Assembly (NCBI GenBank): GCA_021776885.1
Contig: JAJFFA010000801.1
Coordinates: 1-5,752, forward strand
Length of the DNA: 5,752 bases
Origin: Planctomycetota bacterium
GTDB taxonomy: Bacteria; Planctomycetota; UBA1135; GCA-002686595
Reading direction: 5' to 3'
Shown: one piece after another, positions 1-5,703 of the stretch
How the letters are laid out: each line of letters starts with the position of its first letter
How positions within the stretch are numbered: position 1 is the first letter of the stretch
Notes under the pieces: model-generated
Seen by the model: only the letters and a program-made list of their open reading frames with translations
What the model was told of the DNA's origin: nothing
Databases searched by the model: none
Made by a program: the position numbers and the translations under genes

Positions 1-424
1 GAAGGTCCAGCTGGCGTGCGATGGCGCGCGGCGGCAGGTCGTCGAAGAAGCGCAGGACGATCAGGTCGCGGTAGCGCGGGTCGAGGGCCTCGACCTCCTC
101 CACCAGGGCGCGCTGGATGGCGACCCGCGCCGCCAGCTCGTCCGTCGCTGGCGTCGCCTCGGGGCGTGCCGAGCGCTCCTCCCGCTCACGCCGTCGGGTC
201 TCGCTACGGCGTGACTTCGACGCCAGATTGCGTAGCACCGCACCGAACCAGCTGTGCGCCTGACCCTGCGGGCCAGCTCCCTGGCGGGCGGCGCGCAGGC
301 CCGCGAGCCAGGTCTCCTGGAGCAGGTCATCGGCGCCTTGGGGGTCGCTCACCAGGCTGCGCGCGAGGCGCTGCATCGGGGCGACATCGAGGGAGGTGGG
401 GTGTAGCTCGTGGGTCGAATTCAT
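1..424 (-). CDS. ECF-type RNA polymerase sigma factor, N-terminal part (runs off left edge)
   Basis: Reading leftward from ATG at 424, the frame stays open for 141 codons and leaves the window at base 1. The product looks like a sigma-70 family ECF factor, which would direct RNA polymerase to a specific promoter set. Region 2 spans about residues 15-70, with the helix containing ADDLLQETWLAGLRA (31-45) and the promoter-melting segment around HSWFGAVLRNLASKSRR (57-73). An Arg/Glu-rich linker follows (about 72-100). Region 4 begins at ALDPRYRDLIVLRFFDDL (113-130), followed by the start of the helix-turn-helix (PPRAIARQLDL). The start is supported by AGGAG seven bases upstream and by correct spacing to region 2. 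The end of region 4 is outside the window. A long hairpin sits in the leader. The linker style resembles planctomycete ECF factors as I recall them. An anti-sigma factor or target operon may lie to the left, unseen. Confidence 0.88.
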   Translation of the reverse strand, partial: MNSTHELHPTSLDVAPMQRLARSLVSDPQGADDLLQETWLAGLRAARQGAGPQGQAHSWFGAVLRNLASKSRRSETRRREREERSARPEATPATDELAARVAIQRALVEEVEALDPRYRDLIVLRFFDDLPPRAIARQLDL

Positions 425-431
425 GGGAGTG

Positions 432-436
432 CTCCT
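432..436 (-). promoter_or_regulatory. Ribosome binding site of the sigma factor
   Basis: On the minus strand this reads AGGAG, followed by seven bases (CACTCCC) and the ATG at 424. It decides the start codon. The same strand carries GCTCCT at 473-468, which could pair with AGGAGC (436-431) and hide the site. See the hairpin features next to it. Confidence 0.75.
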
Positions 437-440
437 GCCT

Positions 441-469
441 CTAGGAGGCCGTGGTGAAAGGCCTCCTAG
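441..469 (-). repeat. Perfect 10-bp hairpin in the sigma-factor leader
   Basis: CTAGGAGGCC (441-450) and GGCCTCCTAG (460-469) are exact reverse complements separated by nine bases (GTGGTGAAA). In a minus-strand transcript the hairpin ends four bases before the AGGAG ribosome binding site of the sigma factor. Bases 462-469 are also the outermost arm of the long inverted repeat 462-638, so this hairpin and the outer eight pairs of the long one cannot form together. There is no T-run after it, so a classic terminator is unlikely. The repeat is directly visible; a regulatory role is inference. Confidence 0.7.
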
Positions 470-638
470 GAGCCTGTCGCGCATAGCCGAATCCGCCAGG
501 CACGTCCGGGTCTCCGCGATGCTGCGTTGGCCCGGACCCCACGTAACTACGGCTACGCCAGGATCCGGGCGCGCCTTGCCTCGCGAAGACCCAGCCGCAC
601 CTGGCGAATCCGGCTATGCGCGACAGGCTCCTAGGAGG
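462..638 (-). repeat. 177-base near-perfect inverted repeat / long hairpin element
   Basis: Arm 462-519 pairs with 581-638. The outer 28 bp (462-489 with 611-638) are perfect, and 51 of 58 positions are Watson-Crick. An internal loop (520-529 opposite 571-580) follows. Then come 530-541 with 559-570 (9 of 12 Watson-Crick), a bulge at 558, and 542-547 with 552-557, ending in a four-base tip (548-551). In minus-strand RNA six of the seven outer mismatches and all four inner ones become G-U wobbles, leaving one true mismatch (505/595) outside the internal loop. On the plus strand these positions are A-C clashes. The ends carry the palindromic core TCCTAGGA. It lies between the NUDIX gene and the sigma factor, both on the minus strand. 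It could be a MITE-like palindromic repeat, a structured leader, or the 3' end of the NUDIX transcript. I recognise no transposase, target duplication or known RNA family. Confidence 0.85.
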
Positions 639-731
639 GCTCCCCGCGAGGGGCGAAAGCGGCTCGGGCGATCTCAAGAAACGCCGCGACCGGCCCTCGA
701 GACGCGACCCGCAGACTCCTGGAAACCCGCG
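639..731. other. Spacer between NUDIX gene and long hairpin
   Basis: No gene is visible in these 93 bases. The only structure seen is a short stem, CCCC (642-645) with GGGG (650-653) around a GCGA loop, directly beside the long inverted repeat. It is too short and lacks the T-run of an intrinsic terminator. Any separate promoter for the sigma factor would have to lie here or inside the NUDIX gene, but no convincing -35/-10 pair was found. Confidence 0.4.
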
Positions 732-1253
732 CTAGCCGTTCCTGCGCTCGAGCAGCAGGGCGGCGATCAGGGTCTTGGCGTCCGCCTCACCGCTGGCCAG
801 GATCTCCCGGGGCGTGCGCTGCAGGACCTCGATCTCCTCGTCGGGGTCAGCCTCGAGGCCGCCGCCCGGAACCTCGACCAGGTCGCGGGCCTCGAACAGG
901 TGCACGACCTCGTTGCAGAAGCCGGGGGCCGGGACGATGGGGCGCAGGGTGCTCCAGCTCCCCGCCCGCCGCCCGGTCTCCTCCTCGAGCTCGCGCCGCG
1001 CTGCATCCAGGGGATCTTCACCGGCCTCGAGCCGGCCGGCGGGGATCTCCAGGGTCCAGGCCTCGAGGGCAGGGCGGTACTGGCGCACCAGGAGCAGGCG
1101 CCCGTCCGCTTCGAGCGCCGCGACGCCCACGGCGCCCGGATGCACGATCACGTCGATCGTCTGCTCCAGGCCGGACGGGAGCACGCTGTGGCGTGCGATG
1201 AGATCGAAGATGCGCCCCGCGTGCAGCAGGGTGTCAGCGCTGGAGTGGCTCAT
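732..1253 (-). CDS. NUDIX hydrolase, ADP-ribose pyrophosphatase-like
   Basis: The 173-residue protein carries a complete NUDIX box at residues 73-95: G73, E79, then R87-E88-L89 and E91-E92, with G94 closing the motif. These residues bind the metal that cleaves a nucleoside diphosphate linked to another group. Two features favour ADP-ribose or another nucleotide sugar as substrate: EIPAG (69-73) running into the box, and PAPGFCNE (108-115) after it, which corresponds to the conserved segment following the box in NudF-type ADP-ribose pyrophosphatases. The expected product pair is AMP and ribose-5-phosphate. Length and layout are normal for a cytoplasmic enzyme of this family. ATG at 1253 is the only usable start after an in-frame stop at 1295-1293. 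No good ribosome binding site precedes it, and the gene starts 39 bases after the small upstream gene, so co-translation is plausible. Exact substrate is not certain. Confidence 0.92.
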   Translation of the reverse strand: MSHSSADTLLHAGRIFDLIARHSVLPSGLEQTIDVIVHPGAVGVAALEADGRLLLVRQYRPALEAWTLEIPAGRLEAGEDPLDAARRELEEETGRRAGSWSTLRPIVPAPGFCNEVVHLFEARDLVEVPGGGLEADPDEEIEVLQRTPREILASGEADAKTLIAALLLERRNG

Positions 1254-1292
1254 GGGGGACCACGCCGTCCTGGATCGAGCTGCGGAAGGCCC

Positions 1293-1577
1293 TCAGGCGC
1301 TCGCACCGTGCTCGTGGCGGGTGGCTTGCTGGGCGCTCGCTTGATTTTCCAGAGTCGTCAGGAAAGCGAGGATCGTGTTCGATAGATCTTCGCGCTGATG
1401 GTCCATGCACAGCTGCGAGAACGAGGCGAGTTTGCGCTTTACCTTGGGGAATTCCTTGAGAACGGCTGAGTCCTTTCGCTGTCGGGCGACGACTCGGTGT
1501 TCGATCGACTTGATTTTCGTCTCGAGATCCGCAATGAGCTCCTCTTCGGAGCGGCGGTTGTAGCTTCTCTTCGCCAT
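1293..1577 (-). CDS. Small Lys/Arg-rich protein, probably conserved hypothetical
   Basis: This is a 94-residue protein beginning MAKRSYNRRSEEELIADLE. I do not recognise a named family. The first ten residues are basic. Residues from about 10 to 65 are strongly helical and charged, with heptad-like spacing that suggests a short coiled coil. The last dozen residues are Gln/His/Ala-rich and probably disordered. No signal peptide or membrane segment is seen. The ATG at 1577 is chosen because AGGA lies nine bases before it; upstream in-frame ATGs at 1586 and 1619 lack a suitable site. Its GC content (about 55-58% in rows counted by eye) is well below the roughly 75% counted in a row of the NUDIX gene. 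That may reflect lysine-rich composition or different origin. It is the first gene of the minus-strand run and lies 39 bases before the NUDIX gene. A nucleic-acid-binding role is possible from charge alone, but not shown. Confidence 0.72.
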   Translation of the reverse strand: MAKRSYNRRSEEELIADLETKIKSIEHRVVARQRKDSAVLKEFPKVKRKLASFSQLCMDHQREDLSNTILAFLTTLENQASAQQATRHEHGASA

Positions 1578-1835
1578 GGTGAGCATTCCTGTGTGATCAC
1601 GTTGGATAGTAGGGACCAAAGGCGTGGCCCCCTGGGATTCATCGACAGACCGACGTCAGTGCGTGGCGTCCGAGAGAGAGTGAGCCACGACCCATCGGGG
1701 CCCGTTCTGAGACCGATCCGGAACTGACCGCGACCGACCTGCGATAACGAGACCGCCGATGCTTGCCTGTCCGCCTGCCAAGGCTGAACCCAGACTAAGC
1801 ACTCGCTGGGGGTGAATCAACCGACTGGAGCGCCA

Positions 1836-1868
1836 AAACAGCCCTCTGGGGGCGATCCTGAGCTGTTT
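1836..1868 (+). repeat. 7-bp inverted repeat upstream of hpt
   Basis: AAACAGC (1836-1842) is the exact reverse complement of GCTGTTT (1862-1868), with 19 bases between. It sits about 75 bases before the hpt start. It may be an operator or a leader hairpin. Chance occurrence cannot be excluded for a 7-bp dyad. Confidence 0.35.
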
Positions 1869-1874
1869 GAGGTC

Positions 1875-1895
1875 CCGTTCCGCGGACCTGAACGG
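1875..1895 (+). repeat. 6-bp inverted repeat upstream of hpt
   Basis: CCGTTC (1875-1880) pairs with GAACGG (1890-1895) around a nine-base loop. A further CCGTTCC occurs at 1912-1918. It lies directly before the -10-like TATCCT and could be a repressor site, but it is short enough to arise by chance. Confidence 0.25.
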
Positions 1896-1930
1896 TATCC
1901 TTGCTGACTTCTCCGTTCCCGACCAGGTCA

Positions 1931-1936
1931 AGGGGG
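1931..1936 (+). promoter_or_regulatory. Ribosome binding site of hpt
   Basis: AGGGGG lies five bases before GTG at 1942. It supports GTG 1942 as the start instead of the in-frame TTG at 1867, which has no such site and would add 25 residues absent from typical Hpt proteins. Confidence 0.65.
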
Positions 1937-1941
1937 GCACC

Positions 1942-2520
1942 GTGCATCAAGACATCGAACGCGTCCTCTTCGACGAACACGAGATCCGCAATGGGATCGA
2001 CCGCGTGGCCCAGTCGGTCACACGCATCATGGGTGCCGAGGAGTTCACCGTCGTCTCCGTGCTCAAGGGATCTTGTATCTTCGCCTCGGACCTGATTCGG
2101 CGCATTCCCGTTCCGCTCCAGCTGGCCTTCGTCGCCGCGCGCAGCTACGGGGACGGCACGACTGCGGGCAAACTCGAGATCGATCTGGTGCCCACCGGAG
2201 GCGAGATCGAAGGGCGCCGGATGCTCCTGGTCGATGACATCCTGGACACCGGACGGACGATGGCGTGCCTGAAGAAAGTGCTCCTGGAGCGCGGCGCGGC
2301 CGAGGTGCGTACCTGCGTCTTTCTCGACAAGCCGGCCCGCCGTGAAGTGGAGTTCAACGCCGACTTCAAGGTCTTCTGCGTCGAGGACCTGTTCGTTGTC
2401 GGCTACGGCCTCGACTACGCCGGGCGCTACCGCAACCTGCCGTACGTGGGGGCCTTGCGTCCGGAGCTCTACACGCCCGAGCCCGACGAGGTTCCACGGG
2501 CGGCGACCCAGACCCAGTGA
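1942..2520 (+). CDS. hpt: Hypoxanthine (guanine) phosphoribosyltransferase
   Basis: The 192-residue protein is a type I phosphoribosyltransferase. It transfers the ribose-phosphate of PRPP to hypoxanthine, and usually guanine, giving IMP or GMP for purine salvage in the cytoplasm. The PRPP-binding signature VDDILDTGRT is at residues 97-106, with the paired acidic residues D98-D99. VLKGS (41-45) matches the conserved pyrophosphate-binding loop. RSYGDG (67-72) occupies the flexible catalytic loop. GYGLDYAGRYRNLPYVG (from residue 154) matches the purine-binding end that distinguishes Hpt from adenine or xanthine enzymes. The N-terminus (HQDIERVLFDEHEI) aligns with normal Hpt starts, supporting GTG 1942. 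The length is close to the family's usual 180 or so residues, with a short Pro/Thr-rich tail. It opens the plus-strand operon, and its TGA overlaps the next GTG by four bases. Confidence 0.96.
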   Translation: MHQDIERVLFDEHEIRNGIDRVAQSVTRIMGAEEFTVVSVLKGSCIFASDLIRRIPVPLQLAFVAARSYGDGTTAGKLEIDLVPTGGEIEGRRMLLVDDILDTGRTMACLKKVLLERGAAEVRTCVFLDKPARREVEFNADFKVFCVEDLFVVGYGLDYAGRYRNLPYVGALRPELYTPEPDEVPRAATQTQ

Positions 2521-3545
2521 ACGACCACCTCGTCGTTCCCGACGAGCGGACCGGTCTGGAGCTCGATGAGTTCCTCTGCCTGAGCTTTCCGCTCCTGAAC
2601 AAGGGCTTCCTGCGACGCGAGATCCGCGGTGCCCGGGTGCTCGTGGATGGACAACCTGCGGAGCCGGCGCAGCGCCTGCGGCGCGACCAGGTGGTCAGTG
2701 TCGCCTTCGAGATCGACGAGGAGCACCCGCCCCGGCCGCCGGTCGCTCCCGACGCGACGATCCCGGTGCTGTACGAGGACGAGGCCGTCCTGGTCGTCGA
2801 CAAGCCGGCCGGGCTCGCCGTCGAGCCCGAGCGCTGGAAGCGCGAGGCGGCCTGCCTGTCGGGGGCGCTGCTGCAGCTGGCCTTCGACCGCTCTGGCGGC
2901 CGCGACGAAGAGGGCCGGCCCGAACAGGGCGCACTGCAGTTCCGTCCGCGCCTGGTGCATCGCATCGACAAGGACACCACGGGGCTGGTGCTCGTGGCCA
3001 AGACCCTGGAGGCCGAGCGCGTCCTGCGCAGCGCCTTCGAAGCCGGGGAGATCCACAAGTCCTACCTGGCCCTGGTCGAGGGTGAGCTCGACGTCGGAGC
3101 GGAGGGCCAGCGACTGATCGACCTGCCGATCGCCCCTGACGCGCGCCGCACCGGGCGCATGCACGTCCAGGAGGGGGGCAAGGAGTCGCGCACGCGCATC
3201 GAGGTCGAGCGTCGCTTCCGCGGCTTCACCCTCGTGCGCTGCAGTCCGCTGACCGGTCGCACGCACCAGATTCGCGTGCACCTCGCGGCCGAGGGCTTCC
3301 CCCTGGCAGTGGACTCCCTGTACGGTCGGCGCCACCAGGGACTGTTCCTGTCGGAGATCAAGCGTGGCTACCGCCCGAAGAAGGGCGCCGTCGAGCAGCC
3401 CTTGATCGGCCGCCTGACGCTGCACGCCGCGGCGCTGAGCTTTCCCTCGCCCGACTCGAACGCCAGCGTGCAGGTCGAGTCGCCCCTGCCCGCCGATTTC
3501 GCCCGCGTACTCAAGCAACTCTCGAAGGTCAGGGCCCCGCTGTGA
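2517..3545 (+). CDS. RluA-family RNA pseudouridine synthase
   Basis: The 342-residue protein isomerises uridine to pseudouridine in structured RNA, most likely rRNA. Residues about 13-66 look like an S4-type RNA-binding domain. The catalytic domain follows with VVDKPAGLAV (starting near 93), the catalytic motif HRIDKDTTG (148-156) with nucleophile D151 (the family's usual HRLD with Ile for Leu), and GRTHQIRVHL (247-256). A segment rich in Lys/Arg (SEIKRGYRPKKG, after residue 280) interrupts the C-terminal part before LTLHAAAL. Length fits RluC/RluD-type enzymes, but the target uridine cannot be assigned, so no symbol is given. GTG at 2517 overlaps the hpt stop by GTGA and has no clear ribosome binding site, so translation probably depends on ribosomes finishing hpt. 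Its own stop overlaps truD in the same way. Confidence 0.93.
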   Translation: MNDHLVVPDERTGLELDEFLCLSFPLLNKGFLRREIRGARVLVDGQPAEPAQRLRRDQVVSVAFEIDEEHPPRPPVAPDATIPVLYEDEAVLVVDKPAGLAVEPERWKREAACLSGALLQLAFDRSGGRDEEGRPEQGALQFRPRLVHRIDKDTTGLVLVAKTLEAERVLRSAFEAGEIHKSYLALVEGELDVGAEGQRLIDLPIAPDARRTGRMHVQEGGKESRTRIEVERRFRGFTLVRCSPLTGRTHQIRVHLAAEGFPLAVDSLYGRRHQGLFLSEIKRGYRPKKGAVEQPLIGRLTLHAAALSFPSPDSNASVQVESPLPADFARVLKQLSKVRAPL

Positions 3546-4822
3546 AGATCAAAGCGCGTCAGGGAGACTTCAAGGTCGACGAACTCTTGCACGATGGCGT
3601 GATCCGCGAGCGCGGCGAGTACCGCGTCTACCGTGTCACGAAGCGCAAGCGCACCTCCATCGAGGCGGCGAGTATCCTCGCTCGGCTGGCGGGGGTGGTC
3701 CCGGCGGACGTGGCCATGGCCGGCCTGAAGGACCGCCAGGGCGTGACCACCCAGTACATGAGCATCGCGCGTGGCAGGCCCCTGCGCGAGCGCACTCCGG
3801 AGCTGACGATCGAGACCGTGGGCTCGGCGGATCACGCGCTCAGCAGCGAGGACACCCGCGGCAACAGCTTCGAGATCGTCGTGCGCGACCTGGACGAGCG
3901 AGGAGCCCAGCGCATGCGCACGGCCCTGCCCTTCGTCCGCGAGCACGGCCTGCCCAGCTATTTCGACGAGCAACGCTTCGGCAACCTGCGCCATGGTCAG
4001 GGCTGGATCCTGGTCGACCTGATGCACGGCCGGGTCGAGGGTGCCCTGCAGCGCCTGCTGGGCTCGCGCTCGACCTGGGACGGCGAACGCGAGCGCAGCT
4101 TCAAGACCGGCCTGCAGCGAGACTGGGGCGATTGGCGTGCGTGCCGCGACCACGCAGGGCGCTTCGGAGCGCACCACTCCGTCTTCGATCACCTGCGCAA
4201 GTCGGACGGCGACTTCGCCGGGGCCTTCCGCCACATCGCCACGCGCGTGCGCCTGATCCACCTGTTCGCCTACCAGTCGCACCTGTGGAACCGGGTGGTG
4301 GCCGAGGCGCTGGAGAAGCTCGTGCCCCCGAACGCGCGCTTCAACGTGCACACCCGCGAGGGCCGGCTGGTGTTCCCCAAGTACGAGGTGCCGCTGGCGC
4401 CGCCCTCCGGCGCCCTGGTGCCCCTGCCCGGAGCGGGCCTCGAGGGTGTCACGGACCCTGGCCAGCGCGCGCTCTTCACCCGCGTGCTCGAGCGCGATGG
4501 GTTGACCCCCGAACAGTTCCGCGTCGACGGCGTGCCCGGCTTCCAGCTCAAGTGGGAAGAGCGTCCGCTCGTGGTCCGTCCGCAGAACCTGCGCATGCGG
4601 CCCGCCGAGCCCGACCCGGACAACTCCGGGCGGCGACTTGTGCGGCTGCGCTTCGAGCTGCCGCGCGGAACCTACGCGACCCTGGTCGTTCGGCGCCTCG
4701 TCGGGCCGGCCTCCCCCGAGCGTCGACCCCTTCCGAACCTGCCGCACCGATCCTCTGCTGGCCCGAAGCGCCAGCTCGGTGCGCCGCGCTATTCCAATCC
4801 CCCGCGTAAGCGACGTGACTGA
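3542..4822 (+). CDS. truD: tRNA pseudouridine-13 synthase, TruD family
   Basis: The protein has 426 residues. TruD enzymes convert U13 of certain tRNAs to pseudouridine and share no close sequence relation with RluA enzymes. Family motifs in order: the catalytic AGLKDRQGVTTQY (60-72) with D64 as expected nucleophile, RGNSFEIVVR (106-115), SYFDEQRFG (139-147), YQSHLWNRVV in the middle of the TruD-specific domain, and near the C-terminus LPRGTYATLVVRRL, with R375-G376-T377 at the conserved turn. The start GTG 3542 overlaps the previous stop by GTGA and has AGGG seven bases before it. After the last conserved helix (about residue 387) there is an extra 39-residue Pro/Arg-rich tail ending PPRKRRD, making the protein longer than E. 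coli TruD (about 350). The tail could be a disordered RNA-binding extension. No frameshift is evident. Exact tRNA target is inferred from family. Confidence 0.94.
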   Translation: MKIKARQGDFKVDELLHDGVIRERGEYRVYRVTKRKRTSIEAASILARLAGVVPADVAMAGLKDRQGVTTQYMSIARGRPLRERTPELTIETVGSADHALSSEDTRGNSFEIVVRDLDERGAQRMRTALPFVREHGLPSYFDEQRFGNLRHGQGWILVDLMHGRVEGALQRLLGSRSTWDGERERSFKTGLQRDWGDWRACRDHAGRFGAHHSVFDHLRKSDGDFAGAFRHIATRVRLIHLFAYQSHLWNRVVAEALEKLVPPNARFNVHTREGRLVFPKYEVPLAPPSGALVPLPGAGLEGVTDPGQRALFTRVLERDGLTPEQFRVDGVPGFQLKWEERPLVVRPQNLRMRPAEPDPDNSGRRLVRLRFELPRGTYATLVVRRLVGPASPERRPLPNLPHRSSAGPKRQLGAPRYSNPPRKRRD

Positions 4823-4830
4823 GGAGTGAC

Positions 4831-4841
<11 letters not shown>
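4816..4841 (+). repeat. Direct repeat TGACTGAGGA across the truD/mtnP junction
   Basis: TGACTGAGGA occurs at 4816-4825 and again at 4832-4841, 16 bases apart. The first copy contains the truD stop codon and most of the mtnP ribosome binding site. The second begins at the T of the mtnP ATG. It looks like a small tandem duplication that could have created the spacing between the genes. Confidence 0.6.
4821..4826 (+). promoter_or_regulatory. Ribosome binding site of mtnP
   Basis: GAGGAG lies four bases before the ATG at 4831 and overlaps the last two bases of the truD stop. The close spacing suggests ribosomes leaving truD can restart here. Confidence 0.7.
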
Positions 4842-5694
<853 letters not shown>

Positions 5695-5703
5695 CCCGGA
5701 TCC

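Larger units (their letters stand above)
1578..1941. promoter_or_regulatory. Divergent intergenic region between the small gene and hpt
   Basis: No gene is supported in this stretch, which must hold the promoters of both directions. Visible items are: an 8-bp palindrome GTGATCAC (1593-1600); a weak -10-like TACTAT on the minus strand (1611-1606) with no matching -35; a cluster of GACCG pentamers (1647, 1711, 1726, 1732, 1751); the dyad AAACAGC/GCTGTTT (1836-1842, 1862-1868); and the dyad CCGTTC/GAACGG (1875-1880, 1890-1895). A plus-strand TATCCT (1896-1901) could serve as a -10 for hpt, but no -35 stands at the right distance. No confident promoter can be called. Confidence 0.4.

Noticed and set aside
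441..638. CRISPR array or tandem repeat
   Set aside because: The repeated units are inverted around one centre with no regular spacers.
642..653. Intrinsic terminator after the NUDIX gene
   Set aside because: A four-pair stem (CCCC-GCGA-GGGG) without a T-run is too weak.
441..677. 78-residue minus-strand open frame in the spacer
   Set aside because: It is simply the inverted repeat read as codons. The same peptide fragments (such as SLSRIA and GYARQAPRR) appear on the opposite strand, which is a consequence of the palindrome.
396..1385. 329-residue plus-strand open frame
   Set aside because: It runs antisense to the complete NUDIX gene and through the inverted repeat. Its product has no recognisable motif and is rich in Arg/Pro/Gly, as expected from high-GC antisense reading.
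1578..1619. Longer N-terminus for the small basic protein
   Set aside because: ATGs at 1619 and 1586 lack suitably spaced ribosome binding sites, while ATG 1577 has AGGA nine bases upstream and begins a typical MAKR start.
1836..1868. Minus-strand terminator (hairpin followed by TTTT)
   Set aside because: The stem is only 7 bp with a 19-base loop, the T-run is four bases, and no minus-strand gene lies upstream of it in this window.
1867..1941. TTG start extending hpt by 25 residues
   Set aside because: No ribosome binding site, and Hpt proteins normally start near the GTG at 1942, which has AGGGGG before it. The extension also covers the dyads.
2469..3518. 349-residue minus-strand open frame
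   Set aside because: Antisense to the RluA-family gene; it arises from the strong G/C third-position bias of the real gene.
3368..4747. 459-residue minus-strand open frame
   Set aside because: Antisense to truD, whose catalytic and family motifs are all intact. The antisense product shows no domain.
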